Part shown: one piece after another, positions 49,691 to 57,888 of the stretch
How positions within the stretch are numbered: the stretch's first letter is position 1
Layout of the letters: the number at the start of each line of letters is the position of its first letter
Assembly (NCBI GenBank): GCA_900544395.1
Contig: UQVC01000003.1
Location: 50,754 to 114,753 of the forward strand
Source of the DNA: an uncultured Ruminococcus sp.
Lineage (GTDB): Bacteria; Bacillota; Clostridia; Lachnospirales; Lachnospiraceae
Direction: 5' to 3'
Length of the DNA stretch: 64,000 nucleotides
The notes under the pieces: generated by a model
Told to the model about the DNA's origin: nothing
The model's database searches: none
What the model saw: the letters and a program-made list of their open reading frames with translations, nothing else
Made by a program: the position numbers and the translations under genes

Positions 49691-50284
49691 TTATTTAGAA
49701 TATAACTCGACGATCAACATCTCATCTACAGGTACATCGATTGCATCTCTTGCAGGAAGCTCTTTTACTGTACCTTTCAAGTTTTCAGCGTCAACTTCCA
49801 GCCAGTCAGGAATCATGTTTCCACCTGTTACTTCCAGGATATCTTTGTATCTCTGGCAGTCTTTGTGTTTCTCTTTGATTTCAATCACGTCACCAGCTTT
49901 TACAAGGTAAGATGGAATGTTTACCTGTTTTCCGTTTACTAAAACGTGCTTGTGATCAACGATCTGTCTTGCTTCTTTTCTTGTTCTTGCGAATCCCATA
50001 CGGAACATTACGTTGTCCAGTCTGGATTCCAGAAGAATCATCAGGTTTTCACCTGTCATACCTTCCATCTGTTTTGCTTTTGCATAGTAGTTTCTGAAAG
50101 GTTTTTCTAATACACCATAGATAAATTTTGCTTTCTGTTTCTCGCGTAACTGGAGACCATACTCGCTCATTTTTCTATTAGCTCTTTTTAACTGTCTGTT
50201 CGATTTTTTGTTGATTCCTAAATAGATTGGGTCCATACCTAATGAACGGCATCTTTTAAGAACTGGAACTCTATTAACTGCCAT
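49691..50284 (-). CDS. rpsD: Ribosomal protein S4
   Basis: A 16S-binding assembly protein of 197 aa and autoregulator in many bacteria. It starts MAVNRVPVLKRCRSLG, and the S4 domain contains ESRLDNVMFRMGFARTRKEA. It lacks the N-terminal zinc cysteines of some S4 forms. The start at 50284 follows AAGGAGG by 6 nt. Placement inside the alpha operon differs from B. subtilis, where rpsD is separate. Confidence 0.97.
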   Translation of the reverse strand: MAVNRVPVLKRCRSLGMDPIYLGINKKSNRQLKRANRKMSEYGLQLREKQKAKFIYGVLEKPFRNYYAKAKQMEGMTGENLMILLESRLDNVMFRMGFARTRKEARQIVDHKHVLVNGKQVNIPSYLVKAGDVIEIKEKHKDCQRYKDILEVTGGNMIPDWLEVDAENLKGTVKELPARDAIDVPVDEMLIVELYSK

Positions 50285-50294
50285 GTTTATCCTC

Positions 50295-50326
50295 CTTAAA
50301 AAACAGCGGAACTGCAGTAATCCGCT
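50295..50326 (-). promoter_or_regulatory. Terminator-like hairpin before rpsD
   Basis: In the 107-nt rpsK-rpsD spacer, AGCGGA/TCCGCT (50321-50326 with 50305-50310) is followed on the minus strand by GTTTTTT and then the rpsD ribosome site. It could be an attenuator or S4-responsive element. Confidence 0.45.
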
Positions 50327-50391
50327 ATGCTCATTGCTCAAATTCTCTGTTTGCTCACCAGCAGCGAAAATCCCGCCGCCAAGTCCGAAAA

Positions 50392-50787
50392 TTAGACTCT
50401 TCTGCGTTTTGGTGGGCGGCATCCGTTGTGTGGTACCGGTGTTACGTCTTTGATGCTCACTACATCAATTCCGCAAGCCTGTAATGCACGGATTGCAGCT
50501 TCTCTTCCTGATCCTGGACCCTTTACGAAAACGTCAACTGTTTTCAGACCATGTACTAATGCTGCCTTTGCTGCTGTTTCAGCTGCCATCTGAGCTGCAT
50601 ATGGAGTAGATTTTCTTGAACCTCTAAATCCCAGACCGCCTGCACTTGCCCATGAAAGAGCATTTCCCTGTGTATCTGTTAATGTTACGATTGTATTATT
50701 AAAAGATGACTGGATATGTGCTTGTCCTCGTTCAACGTTTTTCTTGACACGTTTCTTTGTCACTTTTTTTGTAACTTTCTTAGCCAT
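50392..50787 (-). CDS. rpsK: Ribosomal protein S11
   Basis: A 30S platform protein of 131 aa, with QSSFNNTIVTLTDTQGNAL near the N-terminus and the C-terminal HNGCRPPKRRRV signature. The Lys-rich N-terminal tail is normal. It lies 58 nt after rpsM. Confidence 0.98.
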   Translation of the reverse strand: MAKKVTKKVTKKRVKKNVERGQAHIQSSFNNTIVTLTDTQGNALSWASAGGLGFRGSRKSTPYAAQMAAETAAKAALVHGLKTVDVFVKGPGSGREAAIRALQACGIDVVSIKDVTPVPHNGCRPPKRRRV

Positions 50788-50845
50788 TTAAACTAACCTA
50801 CTTTCTTGAATTCTTGTATTCCCCTTAACAGGATGTTACTTTTTA

Positions 50846-51214
50846 TTATTTTTTCTTGTTTGCTACAGTTCTCTTAGGACCTTTGCATGTTCTTGCATTT
50901 GTCTTTGTTTTCTGACCACGTACCGGAAGTCCTTTTCTGTGACGGATTCCACGGTAGCATCCGATTTCTTTGAGTCTCTTAATGTTTAACTGGATTTCTC
51001 TTCTGAGATCACCTTCTACAACCTGAGTCTCATCGATCACTTCACTGATTTTTTTAACGTCGTCCTGTGTCAAATCTCTAACACGTGTGTTCGGGTCTAC
51101 TCCTGCATCTGCCAGGATACGGTTTGCGGATGTTTTTCCGATTCCGTAAATATAAGTAAGTCCGATTTCTACACGTTTGTCTCTTGGTAAGTCTACACCT
51201 GCAATACGAGCCAT
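50846..51214 (-). CDS. rpsM: Ribosomal protein S13
   Basis: A 30S head protein of 122 aa contacting the P-site tRNA. It starts MARIAGVDLPRDKRVEIGL and ends in a Lys/Arg-rich tail (RTCKGPKRTVANKKK). The start at 51214 follows GGAGG by 8 nt; the longer frame runs into the leader. It is preceded by an unusual 357-nt spacer. Confidence 0.98.
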   Translation of the reverse strand: MARIAGVDLPRDKRVEIGLTYIYGIGKTSANRILADAGVDPNTRVRDLTQDDVKKISEVIDETQVVEGDLRREIQLNIKRLKEIGCYRGIRHRKGLPVRGQKTKTNARTCKGPKRTVANKKK

Positions 51215-51571
51215 GTGTCTTTCCTCCATTTTGAATCTAAATTTAATATTGTCTTTAACTGGGTGTGTCAGGCTTTCCTGAGGCACACCAGGTGCACGAC
51301 ATGTACACCCTTTCCCGACACGTAAATTTCATTTACGCAAATGACCGTCGGGTATTAGAAGCAATATACACACACATACCATTTCTGCCGAATGCAGAAG
51401 TAAAAAACGAAAAATTCAAGTTCTTCCGTATGTGTCAAGACCACCAGCCTTCCTGTGAGGCAATCTGCCAAATGCGTAGCAGTGGTGTATCCTTACTGTA
51501 TATTAAACAGCTCTACACACATCCTGGTGTGTCGCGCTGTCAGCCGCCTAATTCATTACACAAACTGCCAA
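51215..51571 (-). ncRNA. 357-nt structured spacer/leader between rpmJ and rpsM
   Basis: There is no credible coding frame on the minus strand. Read on the transcript, it can form at least four hairpins: 51262-51289 (GGTGTG-TCAGG/CCTGA-CACACC), 51314-51352 (CCCGAC/GTCGGG enclosing CGTAAAT/ATTTACG), 51383-51399 (TTCTGC/GCAGAA) and 51515-51532 (ACACA/TGTGT). None is followed by a T-run. The position just before rpsM matches where S4 regulates the alpha operon in E. coli, so a ribosomal-protein leader is the favoured reading; an inserted non-coding element is the alternative. Confidence 0.5.
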
Positions 51572-51685
51572 TTAACCCTGACGCTGTTTGTGTTTCGGAT
51601 TCTCACAGATTACTCTGATGCTTCCTTTTCTTTTAATGATTTTGCATTTTTCACAAATTGGTTTTACTGATGATCTAACCTTCAT
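51572..51685 (-). CDS. rpmJ: Ribosomal protein L36
   Basis: A 37-aa zinc-ribbon protein of the 50S subunit: MKVRSSVKPICEKCKIIKRK, then a third Cys (VICENP) and His in PKHKQRQG, giving the C-x2-C...C...H zinc site. GGAGG lies 7 nt before the ATG at 51685. It is the first gene behind the internal alpha-operon promoter. Confidence 0.96.
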   Translation of the reverse strand: MKVRSSVKPICEKCKIIKRKGSIRVICENPKHKQRQG

Positions 51686-51769
51686 GTCAAATCCTCCTTC
51701 CATCCTTTGCTAAAACCCTTACGTTTCCAACTATTTTTGGACACACCTACCCAAAAACAGCCACTTGAT

Positions 51770-51799
51770 ATTATAGCACCCTATATCGAATAAAGTCAA
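51770..51799 (-). promoter_or_regulatory. Internal promoter of the alpha operon
   Basis: In the 121-nt infA-rpmJ spacer, minus-strand TTGACT (51794-51799), an 18-bp spacer and TATAAT (51770-51775). The predicted leader includes a TTTTTGG/CCAAAAA hairpin (about 51732-51756) before the rpmJ ribosome site. Confidence 0.75.
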
Positions 51800-51806
51800 T
51801 ACCTTT

Positions 51807-52025
51807 TTACTTATCTCTCCAAACAATTCTTCCTTTGCTCAGATCGTATGGAGACATCTCCAATGTCACCTTATCACCTGGTAAAATCTTAATAAAATTC
51901 ATACGCAGTTTTCCACTGATATGAGCCAGTACGATATGGCCGTTTTCCAGCTCTACTTTAAACATTGCGTTTGGCAGTTTTTCAACTACGACTCCTTCAA
52001 TTTCGATTACGTCAGCTTTTGACAT
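51807..52025 (-). CDS. infA: Translation initiation factor IF-1
   Basis: A 72-aa OB-fold factor that occupies the A site during initiation: MSKADVIEIEGVVVEKLPNA, then GHIVLAHISGKLRMNFI and the end KGRIVWRDK. The start at 52025 is the family start with AGGAGG upstream; the longer frame overlaps the KOW gene. Confidence 0.98.
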   Translation of the reverse strand: MSKADVIEIEGVVVEKLPNAMFKVELENGHIVLAHISGKLRMNFIKILPGDKVTLEMSPYDLSKGRIVWRDK

Positions 52026-52060
52026 ACTAAATCCTCCTGCGCTCTTGACGCTTTCACTCC

Positions 52061-52306
52061 TCATCCAATAGACTTGGAATATTTTCTTATTACATTTCTG
52101 ATTGTTTCATCATCGGTCACCGAAGTACTGTTCACCTTTTTAATTGGCTGCACATGTATTCGATTTTTCTTTTTTGCCTGACAGATGGGGCGAAGCTGCC
52201 CATCTGCCAGATATACATATTCATCTTTGACAGAAATTATGACATATACACAATTTTTGTCATGTCCTGCTTTTGAACGCACGAGCATTCCCGGTTTCAT
52301 CTGCAT
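52061..52306 (-). CDS. KOW domain RNA-binding protein
   Basis: An 81-aa small basic protein with a KOW-like N-terminus (PGMLVRSKAGHDKNCVYVII) and a basic tail. It sits between adk and infA, where it is frequently seen in Clostridia, and probably binds RNA or the ribosome. GGGAG lies 8 nt before the ATG. Methionine aminopeptidase (map), usual in this position, is absent. Precise function is unknown. Confidence 0.85.
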   Translation of the reverse strand: MQMKPGMLVRSKAGHDKNCVYVIISVKDEYVYLADGQLRPICQAKKKNRIHVQPIKKVNSTSVTDDETIRNVIRKYSKSIG

Positions 52307-52309
52307 GAA

Positions 52310-52954
52310 CTATTCTCCCAGAATCTGAACGATTGCAGCGAACACATCGTTGATATCGATGGTTCCGTCCACTTCTTTTAAGATTCCTGCATTTGTATAA
52401 TAGTCGATCAATGGCTGTGTCTGCTCATGATAGACACCCAGGCGTTTCAAAACTGTTTCCGGTTTATCATCATCTCTCAAAATCAGACCGCCGCCGCATT
52501 TGTCGCAGATATCCTCTTTTTCTGTCGGCGCATAAACAATATGATAGGTTGCGCCACAGTCTACGCAGGCTCTTCTTCCTGACATCCGGTTTACGATATT
52601 CTCATCCGGTACTTCTACATTGATGGCATAATCCATCTTCTGTCCCATTGCCGCAAGTGCTTTATCAAGCGCCTCTGCCTGTGGGATTGTTCTCGGGAAA
52701 CCATCCAGAACATATCCTTTTGTACAATCTTCCTGATTTACTCGGTCCACAACGAGATCGACTACCAGTTCATCCGGCACAAGAAGTCCCTGATCCATAT
52801 ATGTCTTTGCTTTCTGACCAAGTTCTGTGCCGTTTTTGATATTGGCTCTGAAAATATCTCCTGTAGAAATATGTGGAATTCCATATTTCTCTGCAATCTT
52901 CTTTGCCTGTGTTCCTTTTCCTGCTCCAGGAGCACCTAACATAATAATCTTCAT
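52310..52954 (-). CDS. adk: Adenylate kinase
   Basis: A 214-aa enzyme interconverting ATP + AMP with 2 ADP. P-loop GAPGAGKGTQAKKI, AMP-binding STGDIFRA and DGFPRTIPQAE, and a zinc-type LID with four cysteines (CVDC and CDKC), as in Gram-positive long-form Adk. It follows secY in the spc operon. Confidence 0.98.
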   Translation of the reverse strand: MKIIMLGAPGAGKGTQAKKIAEKYGIPHISTGDIFRANIKNGTELGQKAKTYMDQGLLVPDELVVDLVVDRVNQEDCTKGYVLDGFPRTIPQAEALDKALAAMGQKMDYAINVEVPDENIVNRMSGRRACVDCGATYHIVYAPTEKEDICDKCGGGLILRDDDKPETVLKRLGVYHEQTQPLIDYYTNAGILKEVDGTIDINDVFAAIVQILGE

Positions 52955-53059
52955 AACGGTATCCCTCCATATAGCACTTTAACCCGCCGTATCTCATCCC
53001 CAAAAGGGGACAACATACAACGAGCTAAATTGTCTCATTTGATATCCAAAAAAACTCTG

Positions 53060-54391
53060 TTATCGGATGCTCCCCTTGCTGCTCAGGAAACCTGAATAGT
53101 TGCGGACAAGCATCTGCGATTCAATCTTCTTGATGGTCTCAAGTACAACACCTACGATGATGATCAGTGATGTTCCTCCGAAAGAAACATTCGCACCGAA
53201 TACACCGTTGAAGAAGAATGGAATTACCTGAACAATCACCAATCCGCAGGCACCGATGAACACGATACGGTTCAAGATTGTCTGCAGATATTCAACTGTC
53301 GGTTTTCCAGGACGGATACCCGGAATAAATCCACCGCTCTTTTTCATGTTGTTTGCAATTTCCAACGGATTGAATGTAATCGATGTATAGAAATATGCAA
53401 AGAAGATTGTGAGCGCAATGTAAATAATAAGTCCTACTGAATATACTAAATTATCAGGATCACACCAGTTATTGGAATTCATCGCACGGAGAATCTGACT
53501 TCCCCATCCAGTTCCGTTCCCTTTGCCCAAAAACTGTGCAATGATAACCGGGAACTGCATCAGTGAAGATGCGAAGATAACCGGGATTACTCCTGAAGTA
53601 TTTACTTTTAACGGAATATGTGTGGACTGTCCACCATATGTCCTTCTTCCCTGAACTTTCTGGGAATACTGTACAGCAATTCTTCTTTCCCCATCCTGCA
53701 GGATAATAACAAAGATCACAACTGCCAAGAGGATTGCAAGAATAATAATTGCTGCCAATGCACCTTTTGCCAAAGTCTTACCTTTGATAAACTGTGTGTA
53801 AAGTGTCATAAAGTCTTCTGGTACACGAGAAAGGATATTTACCAGCAATACGATAGAAATACCATTGCCCACTCCCTTTTCTGTGATCCGTTCTCCGATC
53901 CACATCAAAAATGCAGAACCGGCTGTTAATGTACACACAACGATTGCAACGTTTACAAAGTTAAATTCTTCCAGAAGTCCCTGACGTCCAAATCCAACTG
54001 ACATAGCAATGGATTCGATCAGTGCAAGTGCAACTGTCACATAACGTGTAATTGCCGCAATCTTCTTTCTTCCCTCTGCGCCTTCTTTCTGCATTTCCTC
54101 AAGCTTCGGAATTGCAATGGTAAGAAGCTGCATAATAATGGAAGATGTAATATATGGTGTGATGCTCAGCGCAAAGACTGACATCCTTGTGAAGGAGCCT
54201 CCGGTAAATGCATCAAAAAAGCTGTATGCACCGTTATTCTGGCTCTCAAGTAAATTCTGAATATAAGTCGGGTCAACTCCCGGAGTCGGGAGCTGAGAAC
54301 CGAGTCTTACAACGATCAGCATTAAAAATGTATAGAAAAGCCGTTTTCTAATGTCTTCGATTTGAAATGCTTTTCGTACAGTCTTTAGCAT
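53060..54391 (-). CDS. secY: Preprotein translocase subunit SecY
   Basis: A 443-aa, 10-helix channel of the Sec translocon. The N-terminus RKRLFYTFLMLIVVRLGSQ, the plug/TM2 region, and GGFIPGIRPGKPTVEYL in a C-terminal cytoplasmic loop are typical. It overlaps the rplO stop by 1 nt. The 105-nt spacer to adk holds a short TCCCC/GGGGA hairpin (52997-53010). Confidence 0.98.
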   Translation of the reverse strand: MLKTVRKAFQIEDIRKRLFYTFLMLIVVRLGSQLPTPGVDPTYIQNLLESQNNGAYSFFDAFTGGSFTRMSVFALSITPYITSSIIMQLLTIAIPKLEEMQKEGAEGRKKIAAITRYVTVALALIESIAMSVGFGRQGLLEEFNFVNVAIVVCTLTAGSAFLMWIGERITEKGVGNGISIVLLVNILSRVPEDFMTLYTQFIKGKTLAKGALAAIIILAILLAVVIFVIILQDGERRIAVQYSQKVQGRRTYGGQSTHIPLKVNTSGVIPVIFASSLMQFPVIIAQFLGKGNGTGWGSQILRAMNSNNWCDPDNLVYSVGLIIYIALTIFFAYFYTSITFNPLEIANNMKKSGGFIPGIRPGKPTVEYLQTILNRIVFIGACGLVIVQVIPFFFNGVFGANVSFGGTSLIIIVGVVLETIKKIESQMLVRNYSGFLSSKGSIR

Positions 54392-54831
54392 TAGATCACC
54401 TCTGCTTTTCCACCAAGGGCCTCAATCTTTTCAACAGCACTTGCACTGAATGCATTTGCCTGAACAGTGAGTTTCTTAGTTAACTCTCCGTTTCCAAGAA
54501 TTTTAACACCATCTCTAGGATTTGTTACAAGACCGCACTCGATCATAGTTTCTACTGAAACTGTTGCGCCATCTTCAAATCTCTCTAATGCACTTACATT
54601 GATACCAACGATTTCTTTAGAGTTTCTGCATTTGAATCCTCTCTTTGGTATTCTTCTGTATAAAGGCATCTGACCACCTTCAAAGCCTGGTCTTGTTGCT
54701 CCGGAACGAGCTTTCTGACCTTTGTGACCTTTACCAGCTGTCTTACCATTTCCAGAACCGTGTCCACGGCCTCTTCTGAAATTATCGCTGTGCTTAGAAC
54801 CGTCTGCCGGTCTTAAGTTAGATAAGTCCAT
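54391..54831 (-). CDS. rplO: Ribosomal protein L15
   Basis: A 50S assembly protein of 146 aa, with the Gly/Lys-rich N-terminal arm (GRGHGSGNGKTAGKGHKGQK) and GFEGGQMPLYRRIPKRGF. It is directly coupled to secY. Confidence 0.98.
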   Translation of the reverse strand: MDLSNLRPADGSKHSDNFRRGRGHGSGNGKTAGKGHKGQKARSGATRPGFEGGQMPLYRRIPKRGFKCRNSKEIVGINVSALERFEDGATVSVETMIECGLVTNPRDGVKILGNGELTKKLTVQANAFSASAVEKIEALGGKAEVI

Positions 54832-54856
54832 GATATTACCTCCTTATCGTCTGAAA

Positions 54857-55039
54857 TTAAGCTTCTTCTTCAACTTTTACTAAATGTCTAACCTGCTGTA
54901 CCATACCTCTGGTAGCTGCATTATCTGGTAATACGACTGTTTTGTTCACTTTTTTTAATCCAAGTGCCTCAACAGTTTTTTTATGCTTTGGTACGGCACC
55001 GATTGTAGACTTTACTAATGTAACTTTTAAATTTGCCAT
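54857..55039 (-). CDS. rpmD: Ribosomal protein L30
   Basis: A 60-aa 50S protein: LKVTLVKSTIGAVPKHKKTV with the short form's usual end (RGMVQQVRHLVKVEE). It lies between rpsE and rplO. Confidence 0.97.
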   Translation of the reverse strand: MANLKVTLVKSTIGAVPKHKKTVEALGLKKVNKTVVLPDNAATRGMVQQVRHLVKVEEEA

Positions 55040-55052
55040 TTTGATTTACCTC

Positions 55053-55562
55053 CTAGCCTACGATCTCTTCTACTGATTTGCCGCGAAGTTTTGCTACTTC
55101 TTCCGGAGTCTTAACGTTTTTCAGACCTGCGATTGTTGCAAGTACGACATTCTGTTTGTTGTTAGATCCCAGAGATTTTGTACGGATGTTCTTGATTCCT
55201 GCCATCTCGATTACCGCACGAGCCGGACCACCGGCGATAACTCCAGTACCTTCCGGAGCTTTTTTCAGCAGTACGGAAGCGCTGCCGAATTTTCCGATCA
55301 CATCATGTGTAATGCTTTCGTTTTCATCTAATGCAACCTCGATCAGATTTTTAGTTGCATCTTCTTTTCCTTTACGGATAGCTTCTGGAATTTCAGTAGC
55401 CTTTCCTAAACCTGCACCAACATGGCCTTTTCCATCGCCAACAACTACTAAAGCTGTGAATCTGAAGTTACGACCACCTTTAACAACTTTGGTAACACGT
55501 TTGATTGATACCACTTTTTCTGTTAATTCTAAATTACTAGCATCAATGCGTTCCTGTCTCAT
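55053..55562 (-). CDS. rpsE: Ribosomal protein S5
   Basis: A 30S protein of 169 aa involved in decoding accuracy. The double-stranded-RNA-binding-like S5 domain has VVKGGRNFRFTALVVVGDG and GKGHVGAGLGKATEIP. Its start is canonical, with a ribosome site upstream. Confidence 0.98.
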   Translation of the reverse strand: MRQERIDASNLELTEKVVSIKRVTKVVKGGRNFRFTALVVVGDGKGHVGAGLGKATEIPEAIRKGKEDATKNLIEVALDENESITHDVIGKFGSASVLLKKAPEGTGVIAGGPARAVIEMAGIKNIRTKSLGSNNKQNVVLATIAGLKNVKTPEEVAKLRGKSVEEIVG

Positions 55563-55578
55563 ATGTGTTCTCCCTTCC

Positions 55579-55947
55579 TTAGAAATTCAGTCCAGCTTCT
55601 CTAGCTGCGTCTGCTAATGCTTTAACTTTTCCCTGATAGATGAATCCGCCTCTGTCGAATACAACATCAGTGATTCCTTTTGCTTTTGCTTTTTCAGCAA
55701 TTACTTTTCCTAAGTATGCTGCTGCTTCAACGTTGTTGGTTTTTTCTAATTCTGCTTTTACATCTTTTTCAAGTGTAGATGCCGCAACCAGAGTGTTTCC
55801 AACTGTATCATCGATAATCTGAGCATACATATGATTATTACTTCTAAACACAGCCAAACGTGGTCTTTCAGCAGTACCGCTGAAACGGTTACGTAATTTC
55901 ATGTGTTTTTTTCTACGAACTTCGCTTCTTGATTTCTTACTAACCAT
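55579..55947 (-). CDS. rplR: Ribosomal protein L18
   Basis: A 5S rRNA-binding protein of 122 aa (RRKKHMKLRNRFSGT, RPRLAVFRSNNHMYAQIID). The start at 55947 (ATG) is 9 nt after AAGGAG; the in-frame GTG two codons earlier is too close to that site. Confidence 0.97.
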   Translation of the reverse strand: MVSKKSRSEVRRKKHMKLRNRFSGTAERPRLAVFRSNNHMYAQIIDDTVGNTLVAASTLEKDVKAELEKTNNVEAAAYLGKVIAEKAKAKGITDVVFDRGGFIYQGKVKALADAAREAGLNF

Positions 55948-55964
55948 TTTCACACTCTCCTTAA

Positions 55965-56507
55965 TTATTTCTTACCAGTCTTACCAACTTTGCGTCTGAT
56001 CACTTCATCAGCATATTTAATACCTTTACCTTTGTATGGTTCCGGTCTTCTCTTATCTCTGATTTCAGCTGCAAACTGGCCAACTTTTTCTTTGTCGATA
56101 CCTTTTACTGTGATTTTGTTCTGACCTTCCAGTACAGTCTCAACACCTTCCGGATCGATCATTTCAACTGGATGAGAGTATCCTAAGTTCAATGTCAGTT
56201 TGTTTCCAGATTTAGATGCTCTGTAACCAACACCGTTAACTTCCAGAACTTTTTCGTATCCGTTTGTTACACCAACAACCATGTTGTTGATCAGTGTTCT
56301 TGTAAGACCGTGAAGAGATTTCATTTTCTTGAGATCGTTTGGTCTTGTTACAACAACTTCTTCACCTTCAACTTTGATTTCCATTTCAACTGGAAGCTCT
56401 TTTACAAGAGTTCCTTTTGGACCTGTTACAGTCACTACATTGTTTGCTGCAACTTCCACAGTTACTCCTGCTGGAATTGCAACTGGCAGTCTTCCGATAC
56501 GTGACAT
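55965..56507 (-). CDS. rplF: Ribosomal protein L6
   Basis: A 50S protein of 180 aa with two alpha/beta repeats: MSRIGRLPVAIPAGVTVEV at the start and the family signature RRPEPYKGKGIKY near the end. It is preceded by a 168-nt spacer. Confidence 0.98.
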   Translation of the reverse strand: MSRIGRLPVAIPAGVTVEVAANNVVTVTGPKGTLVKELPVEMEIKVEGEEVVVTRPNDLKKMKSLHGLTRTLINNMVVGVTNGYEKVLEVNGVGYRASKSGNKLTLNLGYSHPVEMIDPEGVETVLEGQNKITVKGIDKEKVGQFAAEIRDKRRPEPYKGKGIKYADEVIRRKVGKTGKK

Positions 56508-56675
56508 ACCTGTTTCCTCCTTAACTTAGATTTTCGGAGGAGCTGCTCTGGCTCCTCTGTTTTCAGTTACAATTGTCTATGTTTCACACAGAATAACACC
56601 TCGCCAACGCTTGGGAACGACCTTCTCACTAGACTCAGCCGGCGCTGACGCTTGGCTTTGCCAAGTGTTCAGTGC
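56508..56675 (-). other. Structured spacer between rpsH and rplF
   Basis: 168 nt without a coding frame. Hairpins: CTGA-CG-CTTGGC/GCCAAG-TG-TCAG (56645-56672, three-base TTT loop, one bulge) right after the rpsH stop, and GAGGAGC/GCTCCTC (56537-56557) before the rplF ribosome site. There is no T-run, so an RNA-processing or S8-type regulatory element is more likely than a terminator. Confidence 0.45.
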
Positions 56676-57077
56676 CTACCAAACGAAGCAGAGTACTTCT
56701 CCACCTACGCCCAGTTTTCTGGCTTCTTTATCTGTGATAACACCTTTGTTTGTAGAAAGGATTGCTGTTCCAAGTCCTCCGAGTACTCTCGGGATATCTT
56801 CTGTTCCAGCATATACACGCAGACCTGGTTTGGAGATTCTCTTCAGACCAGAGATAACTTTTTCGTTTTTATCTGCACCATATTTCAGTGTAATATGGAT
56901 TGTCTCAAAGTGTCCATCTTCTACGATATCGTATTTTGCGATGTATCCTTCATTGAAAAGAATCTCAGCGATTGCTTTTTTCATTTTGGATGCAGGTACA
57001 TCTACTGTATCATGTTTCGCAGTATTTGCATTACGGATTCTTGTAAGCATATCTGCAATTGGATCGCTCATGTTCAT
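56676..57077 (-). CDS. rpsH: Ribosomal protein S8
   Basis: A 16S-binding protein of 133 aa: MSDPIADMLTRIRNANTA at the start and the C-terminal STNKGVITDKEARKLGVGGE. The known autoregulator of the spc operon in E. coli. AGGAGG precedes the ATG. Confidence 0.98.
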   Translation of the reverse strand: MNMSDPIADMLTRIRNANTAKHDTVDVPASKMKKAIAEILFNEGYIAKYDIVEDGHFETIHITLKYGADKNEKVISGLKRISKPGLRVYAGTEDIPRVLGGLGTAILSTNKGVITDKEARKLGVGGEVLCFVW

Positions 57078-57126
57078 TTATATGACCTCCTATATGTTTA
57101 TACGGGTAGTTTCCTTTGTTCCGGAG

Positions 57127-57312
57127 TTACCAGCTTGCTTTTCTTACACCTGGAATCTGTCCCTTGTATGCCAGTTCACGGAAGCAAACACGGCAGATAC
57201 CATATTTTCTCAAATATGCATGTGGACGTCCACAGATTCTGCAGCGGCTGTATTCTCTTGTAGAGAATTTCTGTTTGCGCTGCTGTTTGATTTTCATTGA
57301 TGTTTTAGCCAT
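57127..57312 (-). CDS. rpsN: Ribosomal protein S14, zinc-binding type
   Basis: A 61-aa 30S protein of the zinc (type Z) form: CRICGRPHAYLRKYGICRVC gives the C-x2-C...C-x2-C site. The start at 57312 (MAKTSMKIK) is the family start. Confidence 0.98.
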   Translation of the reverse strand: MAKTSMKIKQQRKQKFSTREYSRCRICGRPHAYLRKYGICRVCFRELAYKGQIPGVRKASW

Positions 57313-57325
57313 GAATTTCCCTCCT

Positions 57326-57865
57326 TTACTTTGCAAATGGCATATTGAACTGTGTCAATAATTCACGAGCTTCCTCGTCAGTCTTAGCTGTTGTAACGAA
57401 AATTACATCCATACCTCTGACCTTATCCACTTTGTCGTATTCGATTTCTGGGAAAATCAGCTGCTCTTTAATTCCGAGAGCGTAGTTACCTCTTCCGTCA
57501 AATGCGTTCGGATTTACACCTCTGAAGTCACGTACACGAGGAAGTGCGAGGTTGATCAGACGATCAACGAACTCGTACATTCTTTCTCCTCTTAAAGTAA
57601 CTTTACATCCGATCGGCATACCTTCTCTGATTTTGAAGTTAGCCACTGAGTTCTTAGCTCTTGTAAGAACTGCTTTCTGACCTGCGATTTTCTCAAGATC
57701 AGCTACTGCTGACTCTAATACTTTCGCGTTTTCTTTTGCCTCACCAACACCCATGTTGATTACAACCTTGTCCAGTTTCGGCACTTCCATAATGTTTTTA
57801 TATCCAAATTTTTTGATCATTGCATCAACGATCTCATTCTGATACTGTTCTTTCAGTCTACTCAA
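57326..57865 (-). CDS. rplE: Ribosomal protein L5
   Basis: A 5S rRNA-binding protein of 179 aa contacting the P-site tRNA: VPKLDKVVINMGVGEAKEN, GCKVTLRGERMYEFVDRL and the C-terminal DVIFVTTAKTDEEARELL. It is coupled closely to rpsN. Confidence 0.98.
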   Translation of the reverse strand: MSRLKEQYQNEIVDAMIKKFGYKNIMEVPKLDKVVINMGVGEAKENAKVLESAVADLEKIAGQKAVLTRAKNSVANFKIREGMPIGCKVTLRGERMYEFVDRLINLALPRVRDFRGVNPNAFDGRGNYALGIKEQLIFPEIEYDKVDKVRGMDVIFVTTAKTDEEARELLTQFNMPFAK

Positions 57866-57888
57866 AGTTCTGGTCCTCCTTCCTCAAA

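Noticed and set aside
51265..51618. 117-codon plus-strand reading frame in the rpmJ-rpsM spacer
   Set aside because: It runs antisense to a ribosomal operon and overlaps rpmJ, lacks a ribosome site, and its composition looks like antisense of structured RNA.
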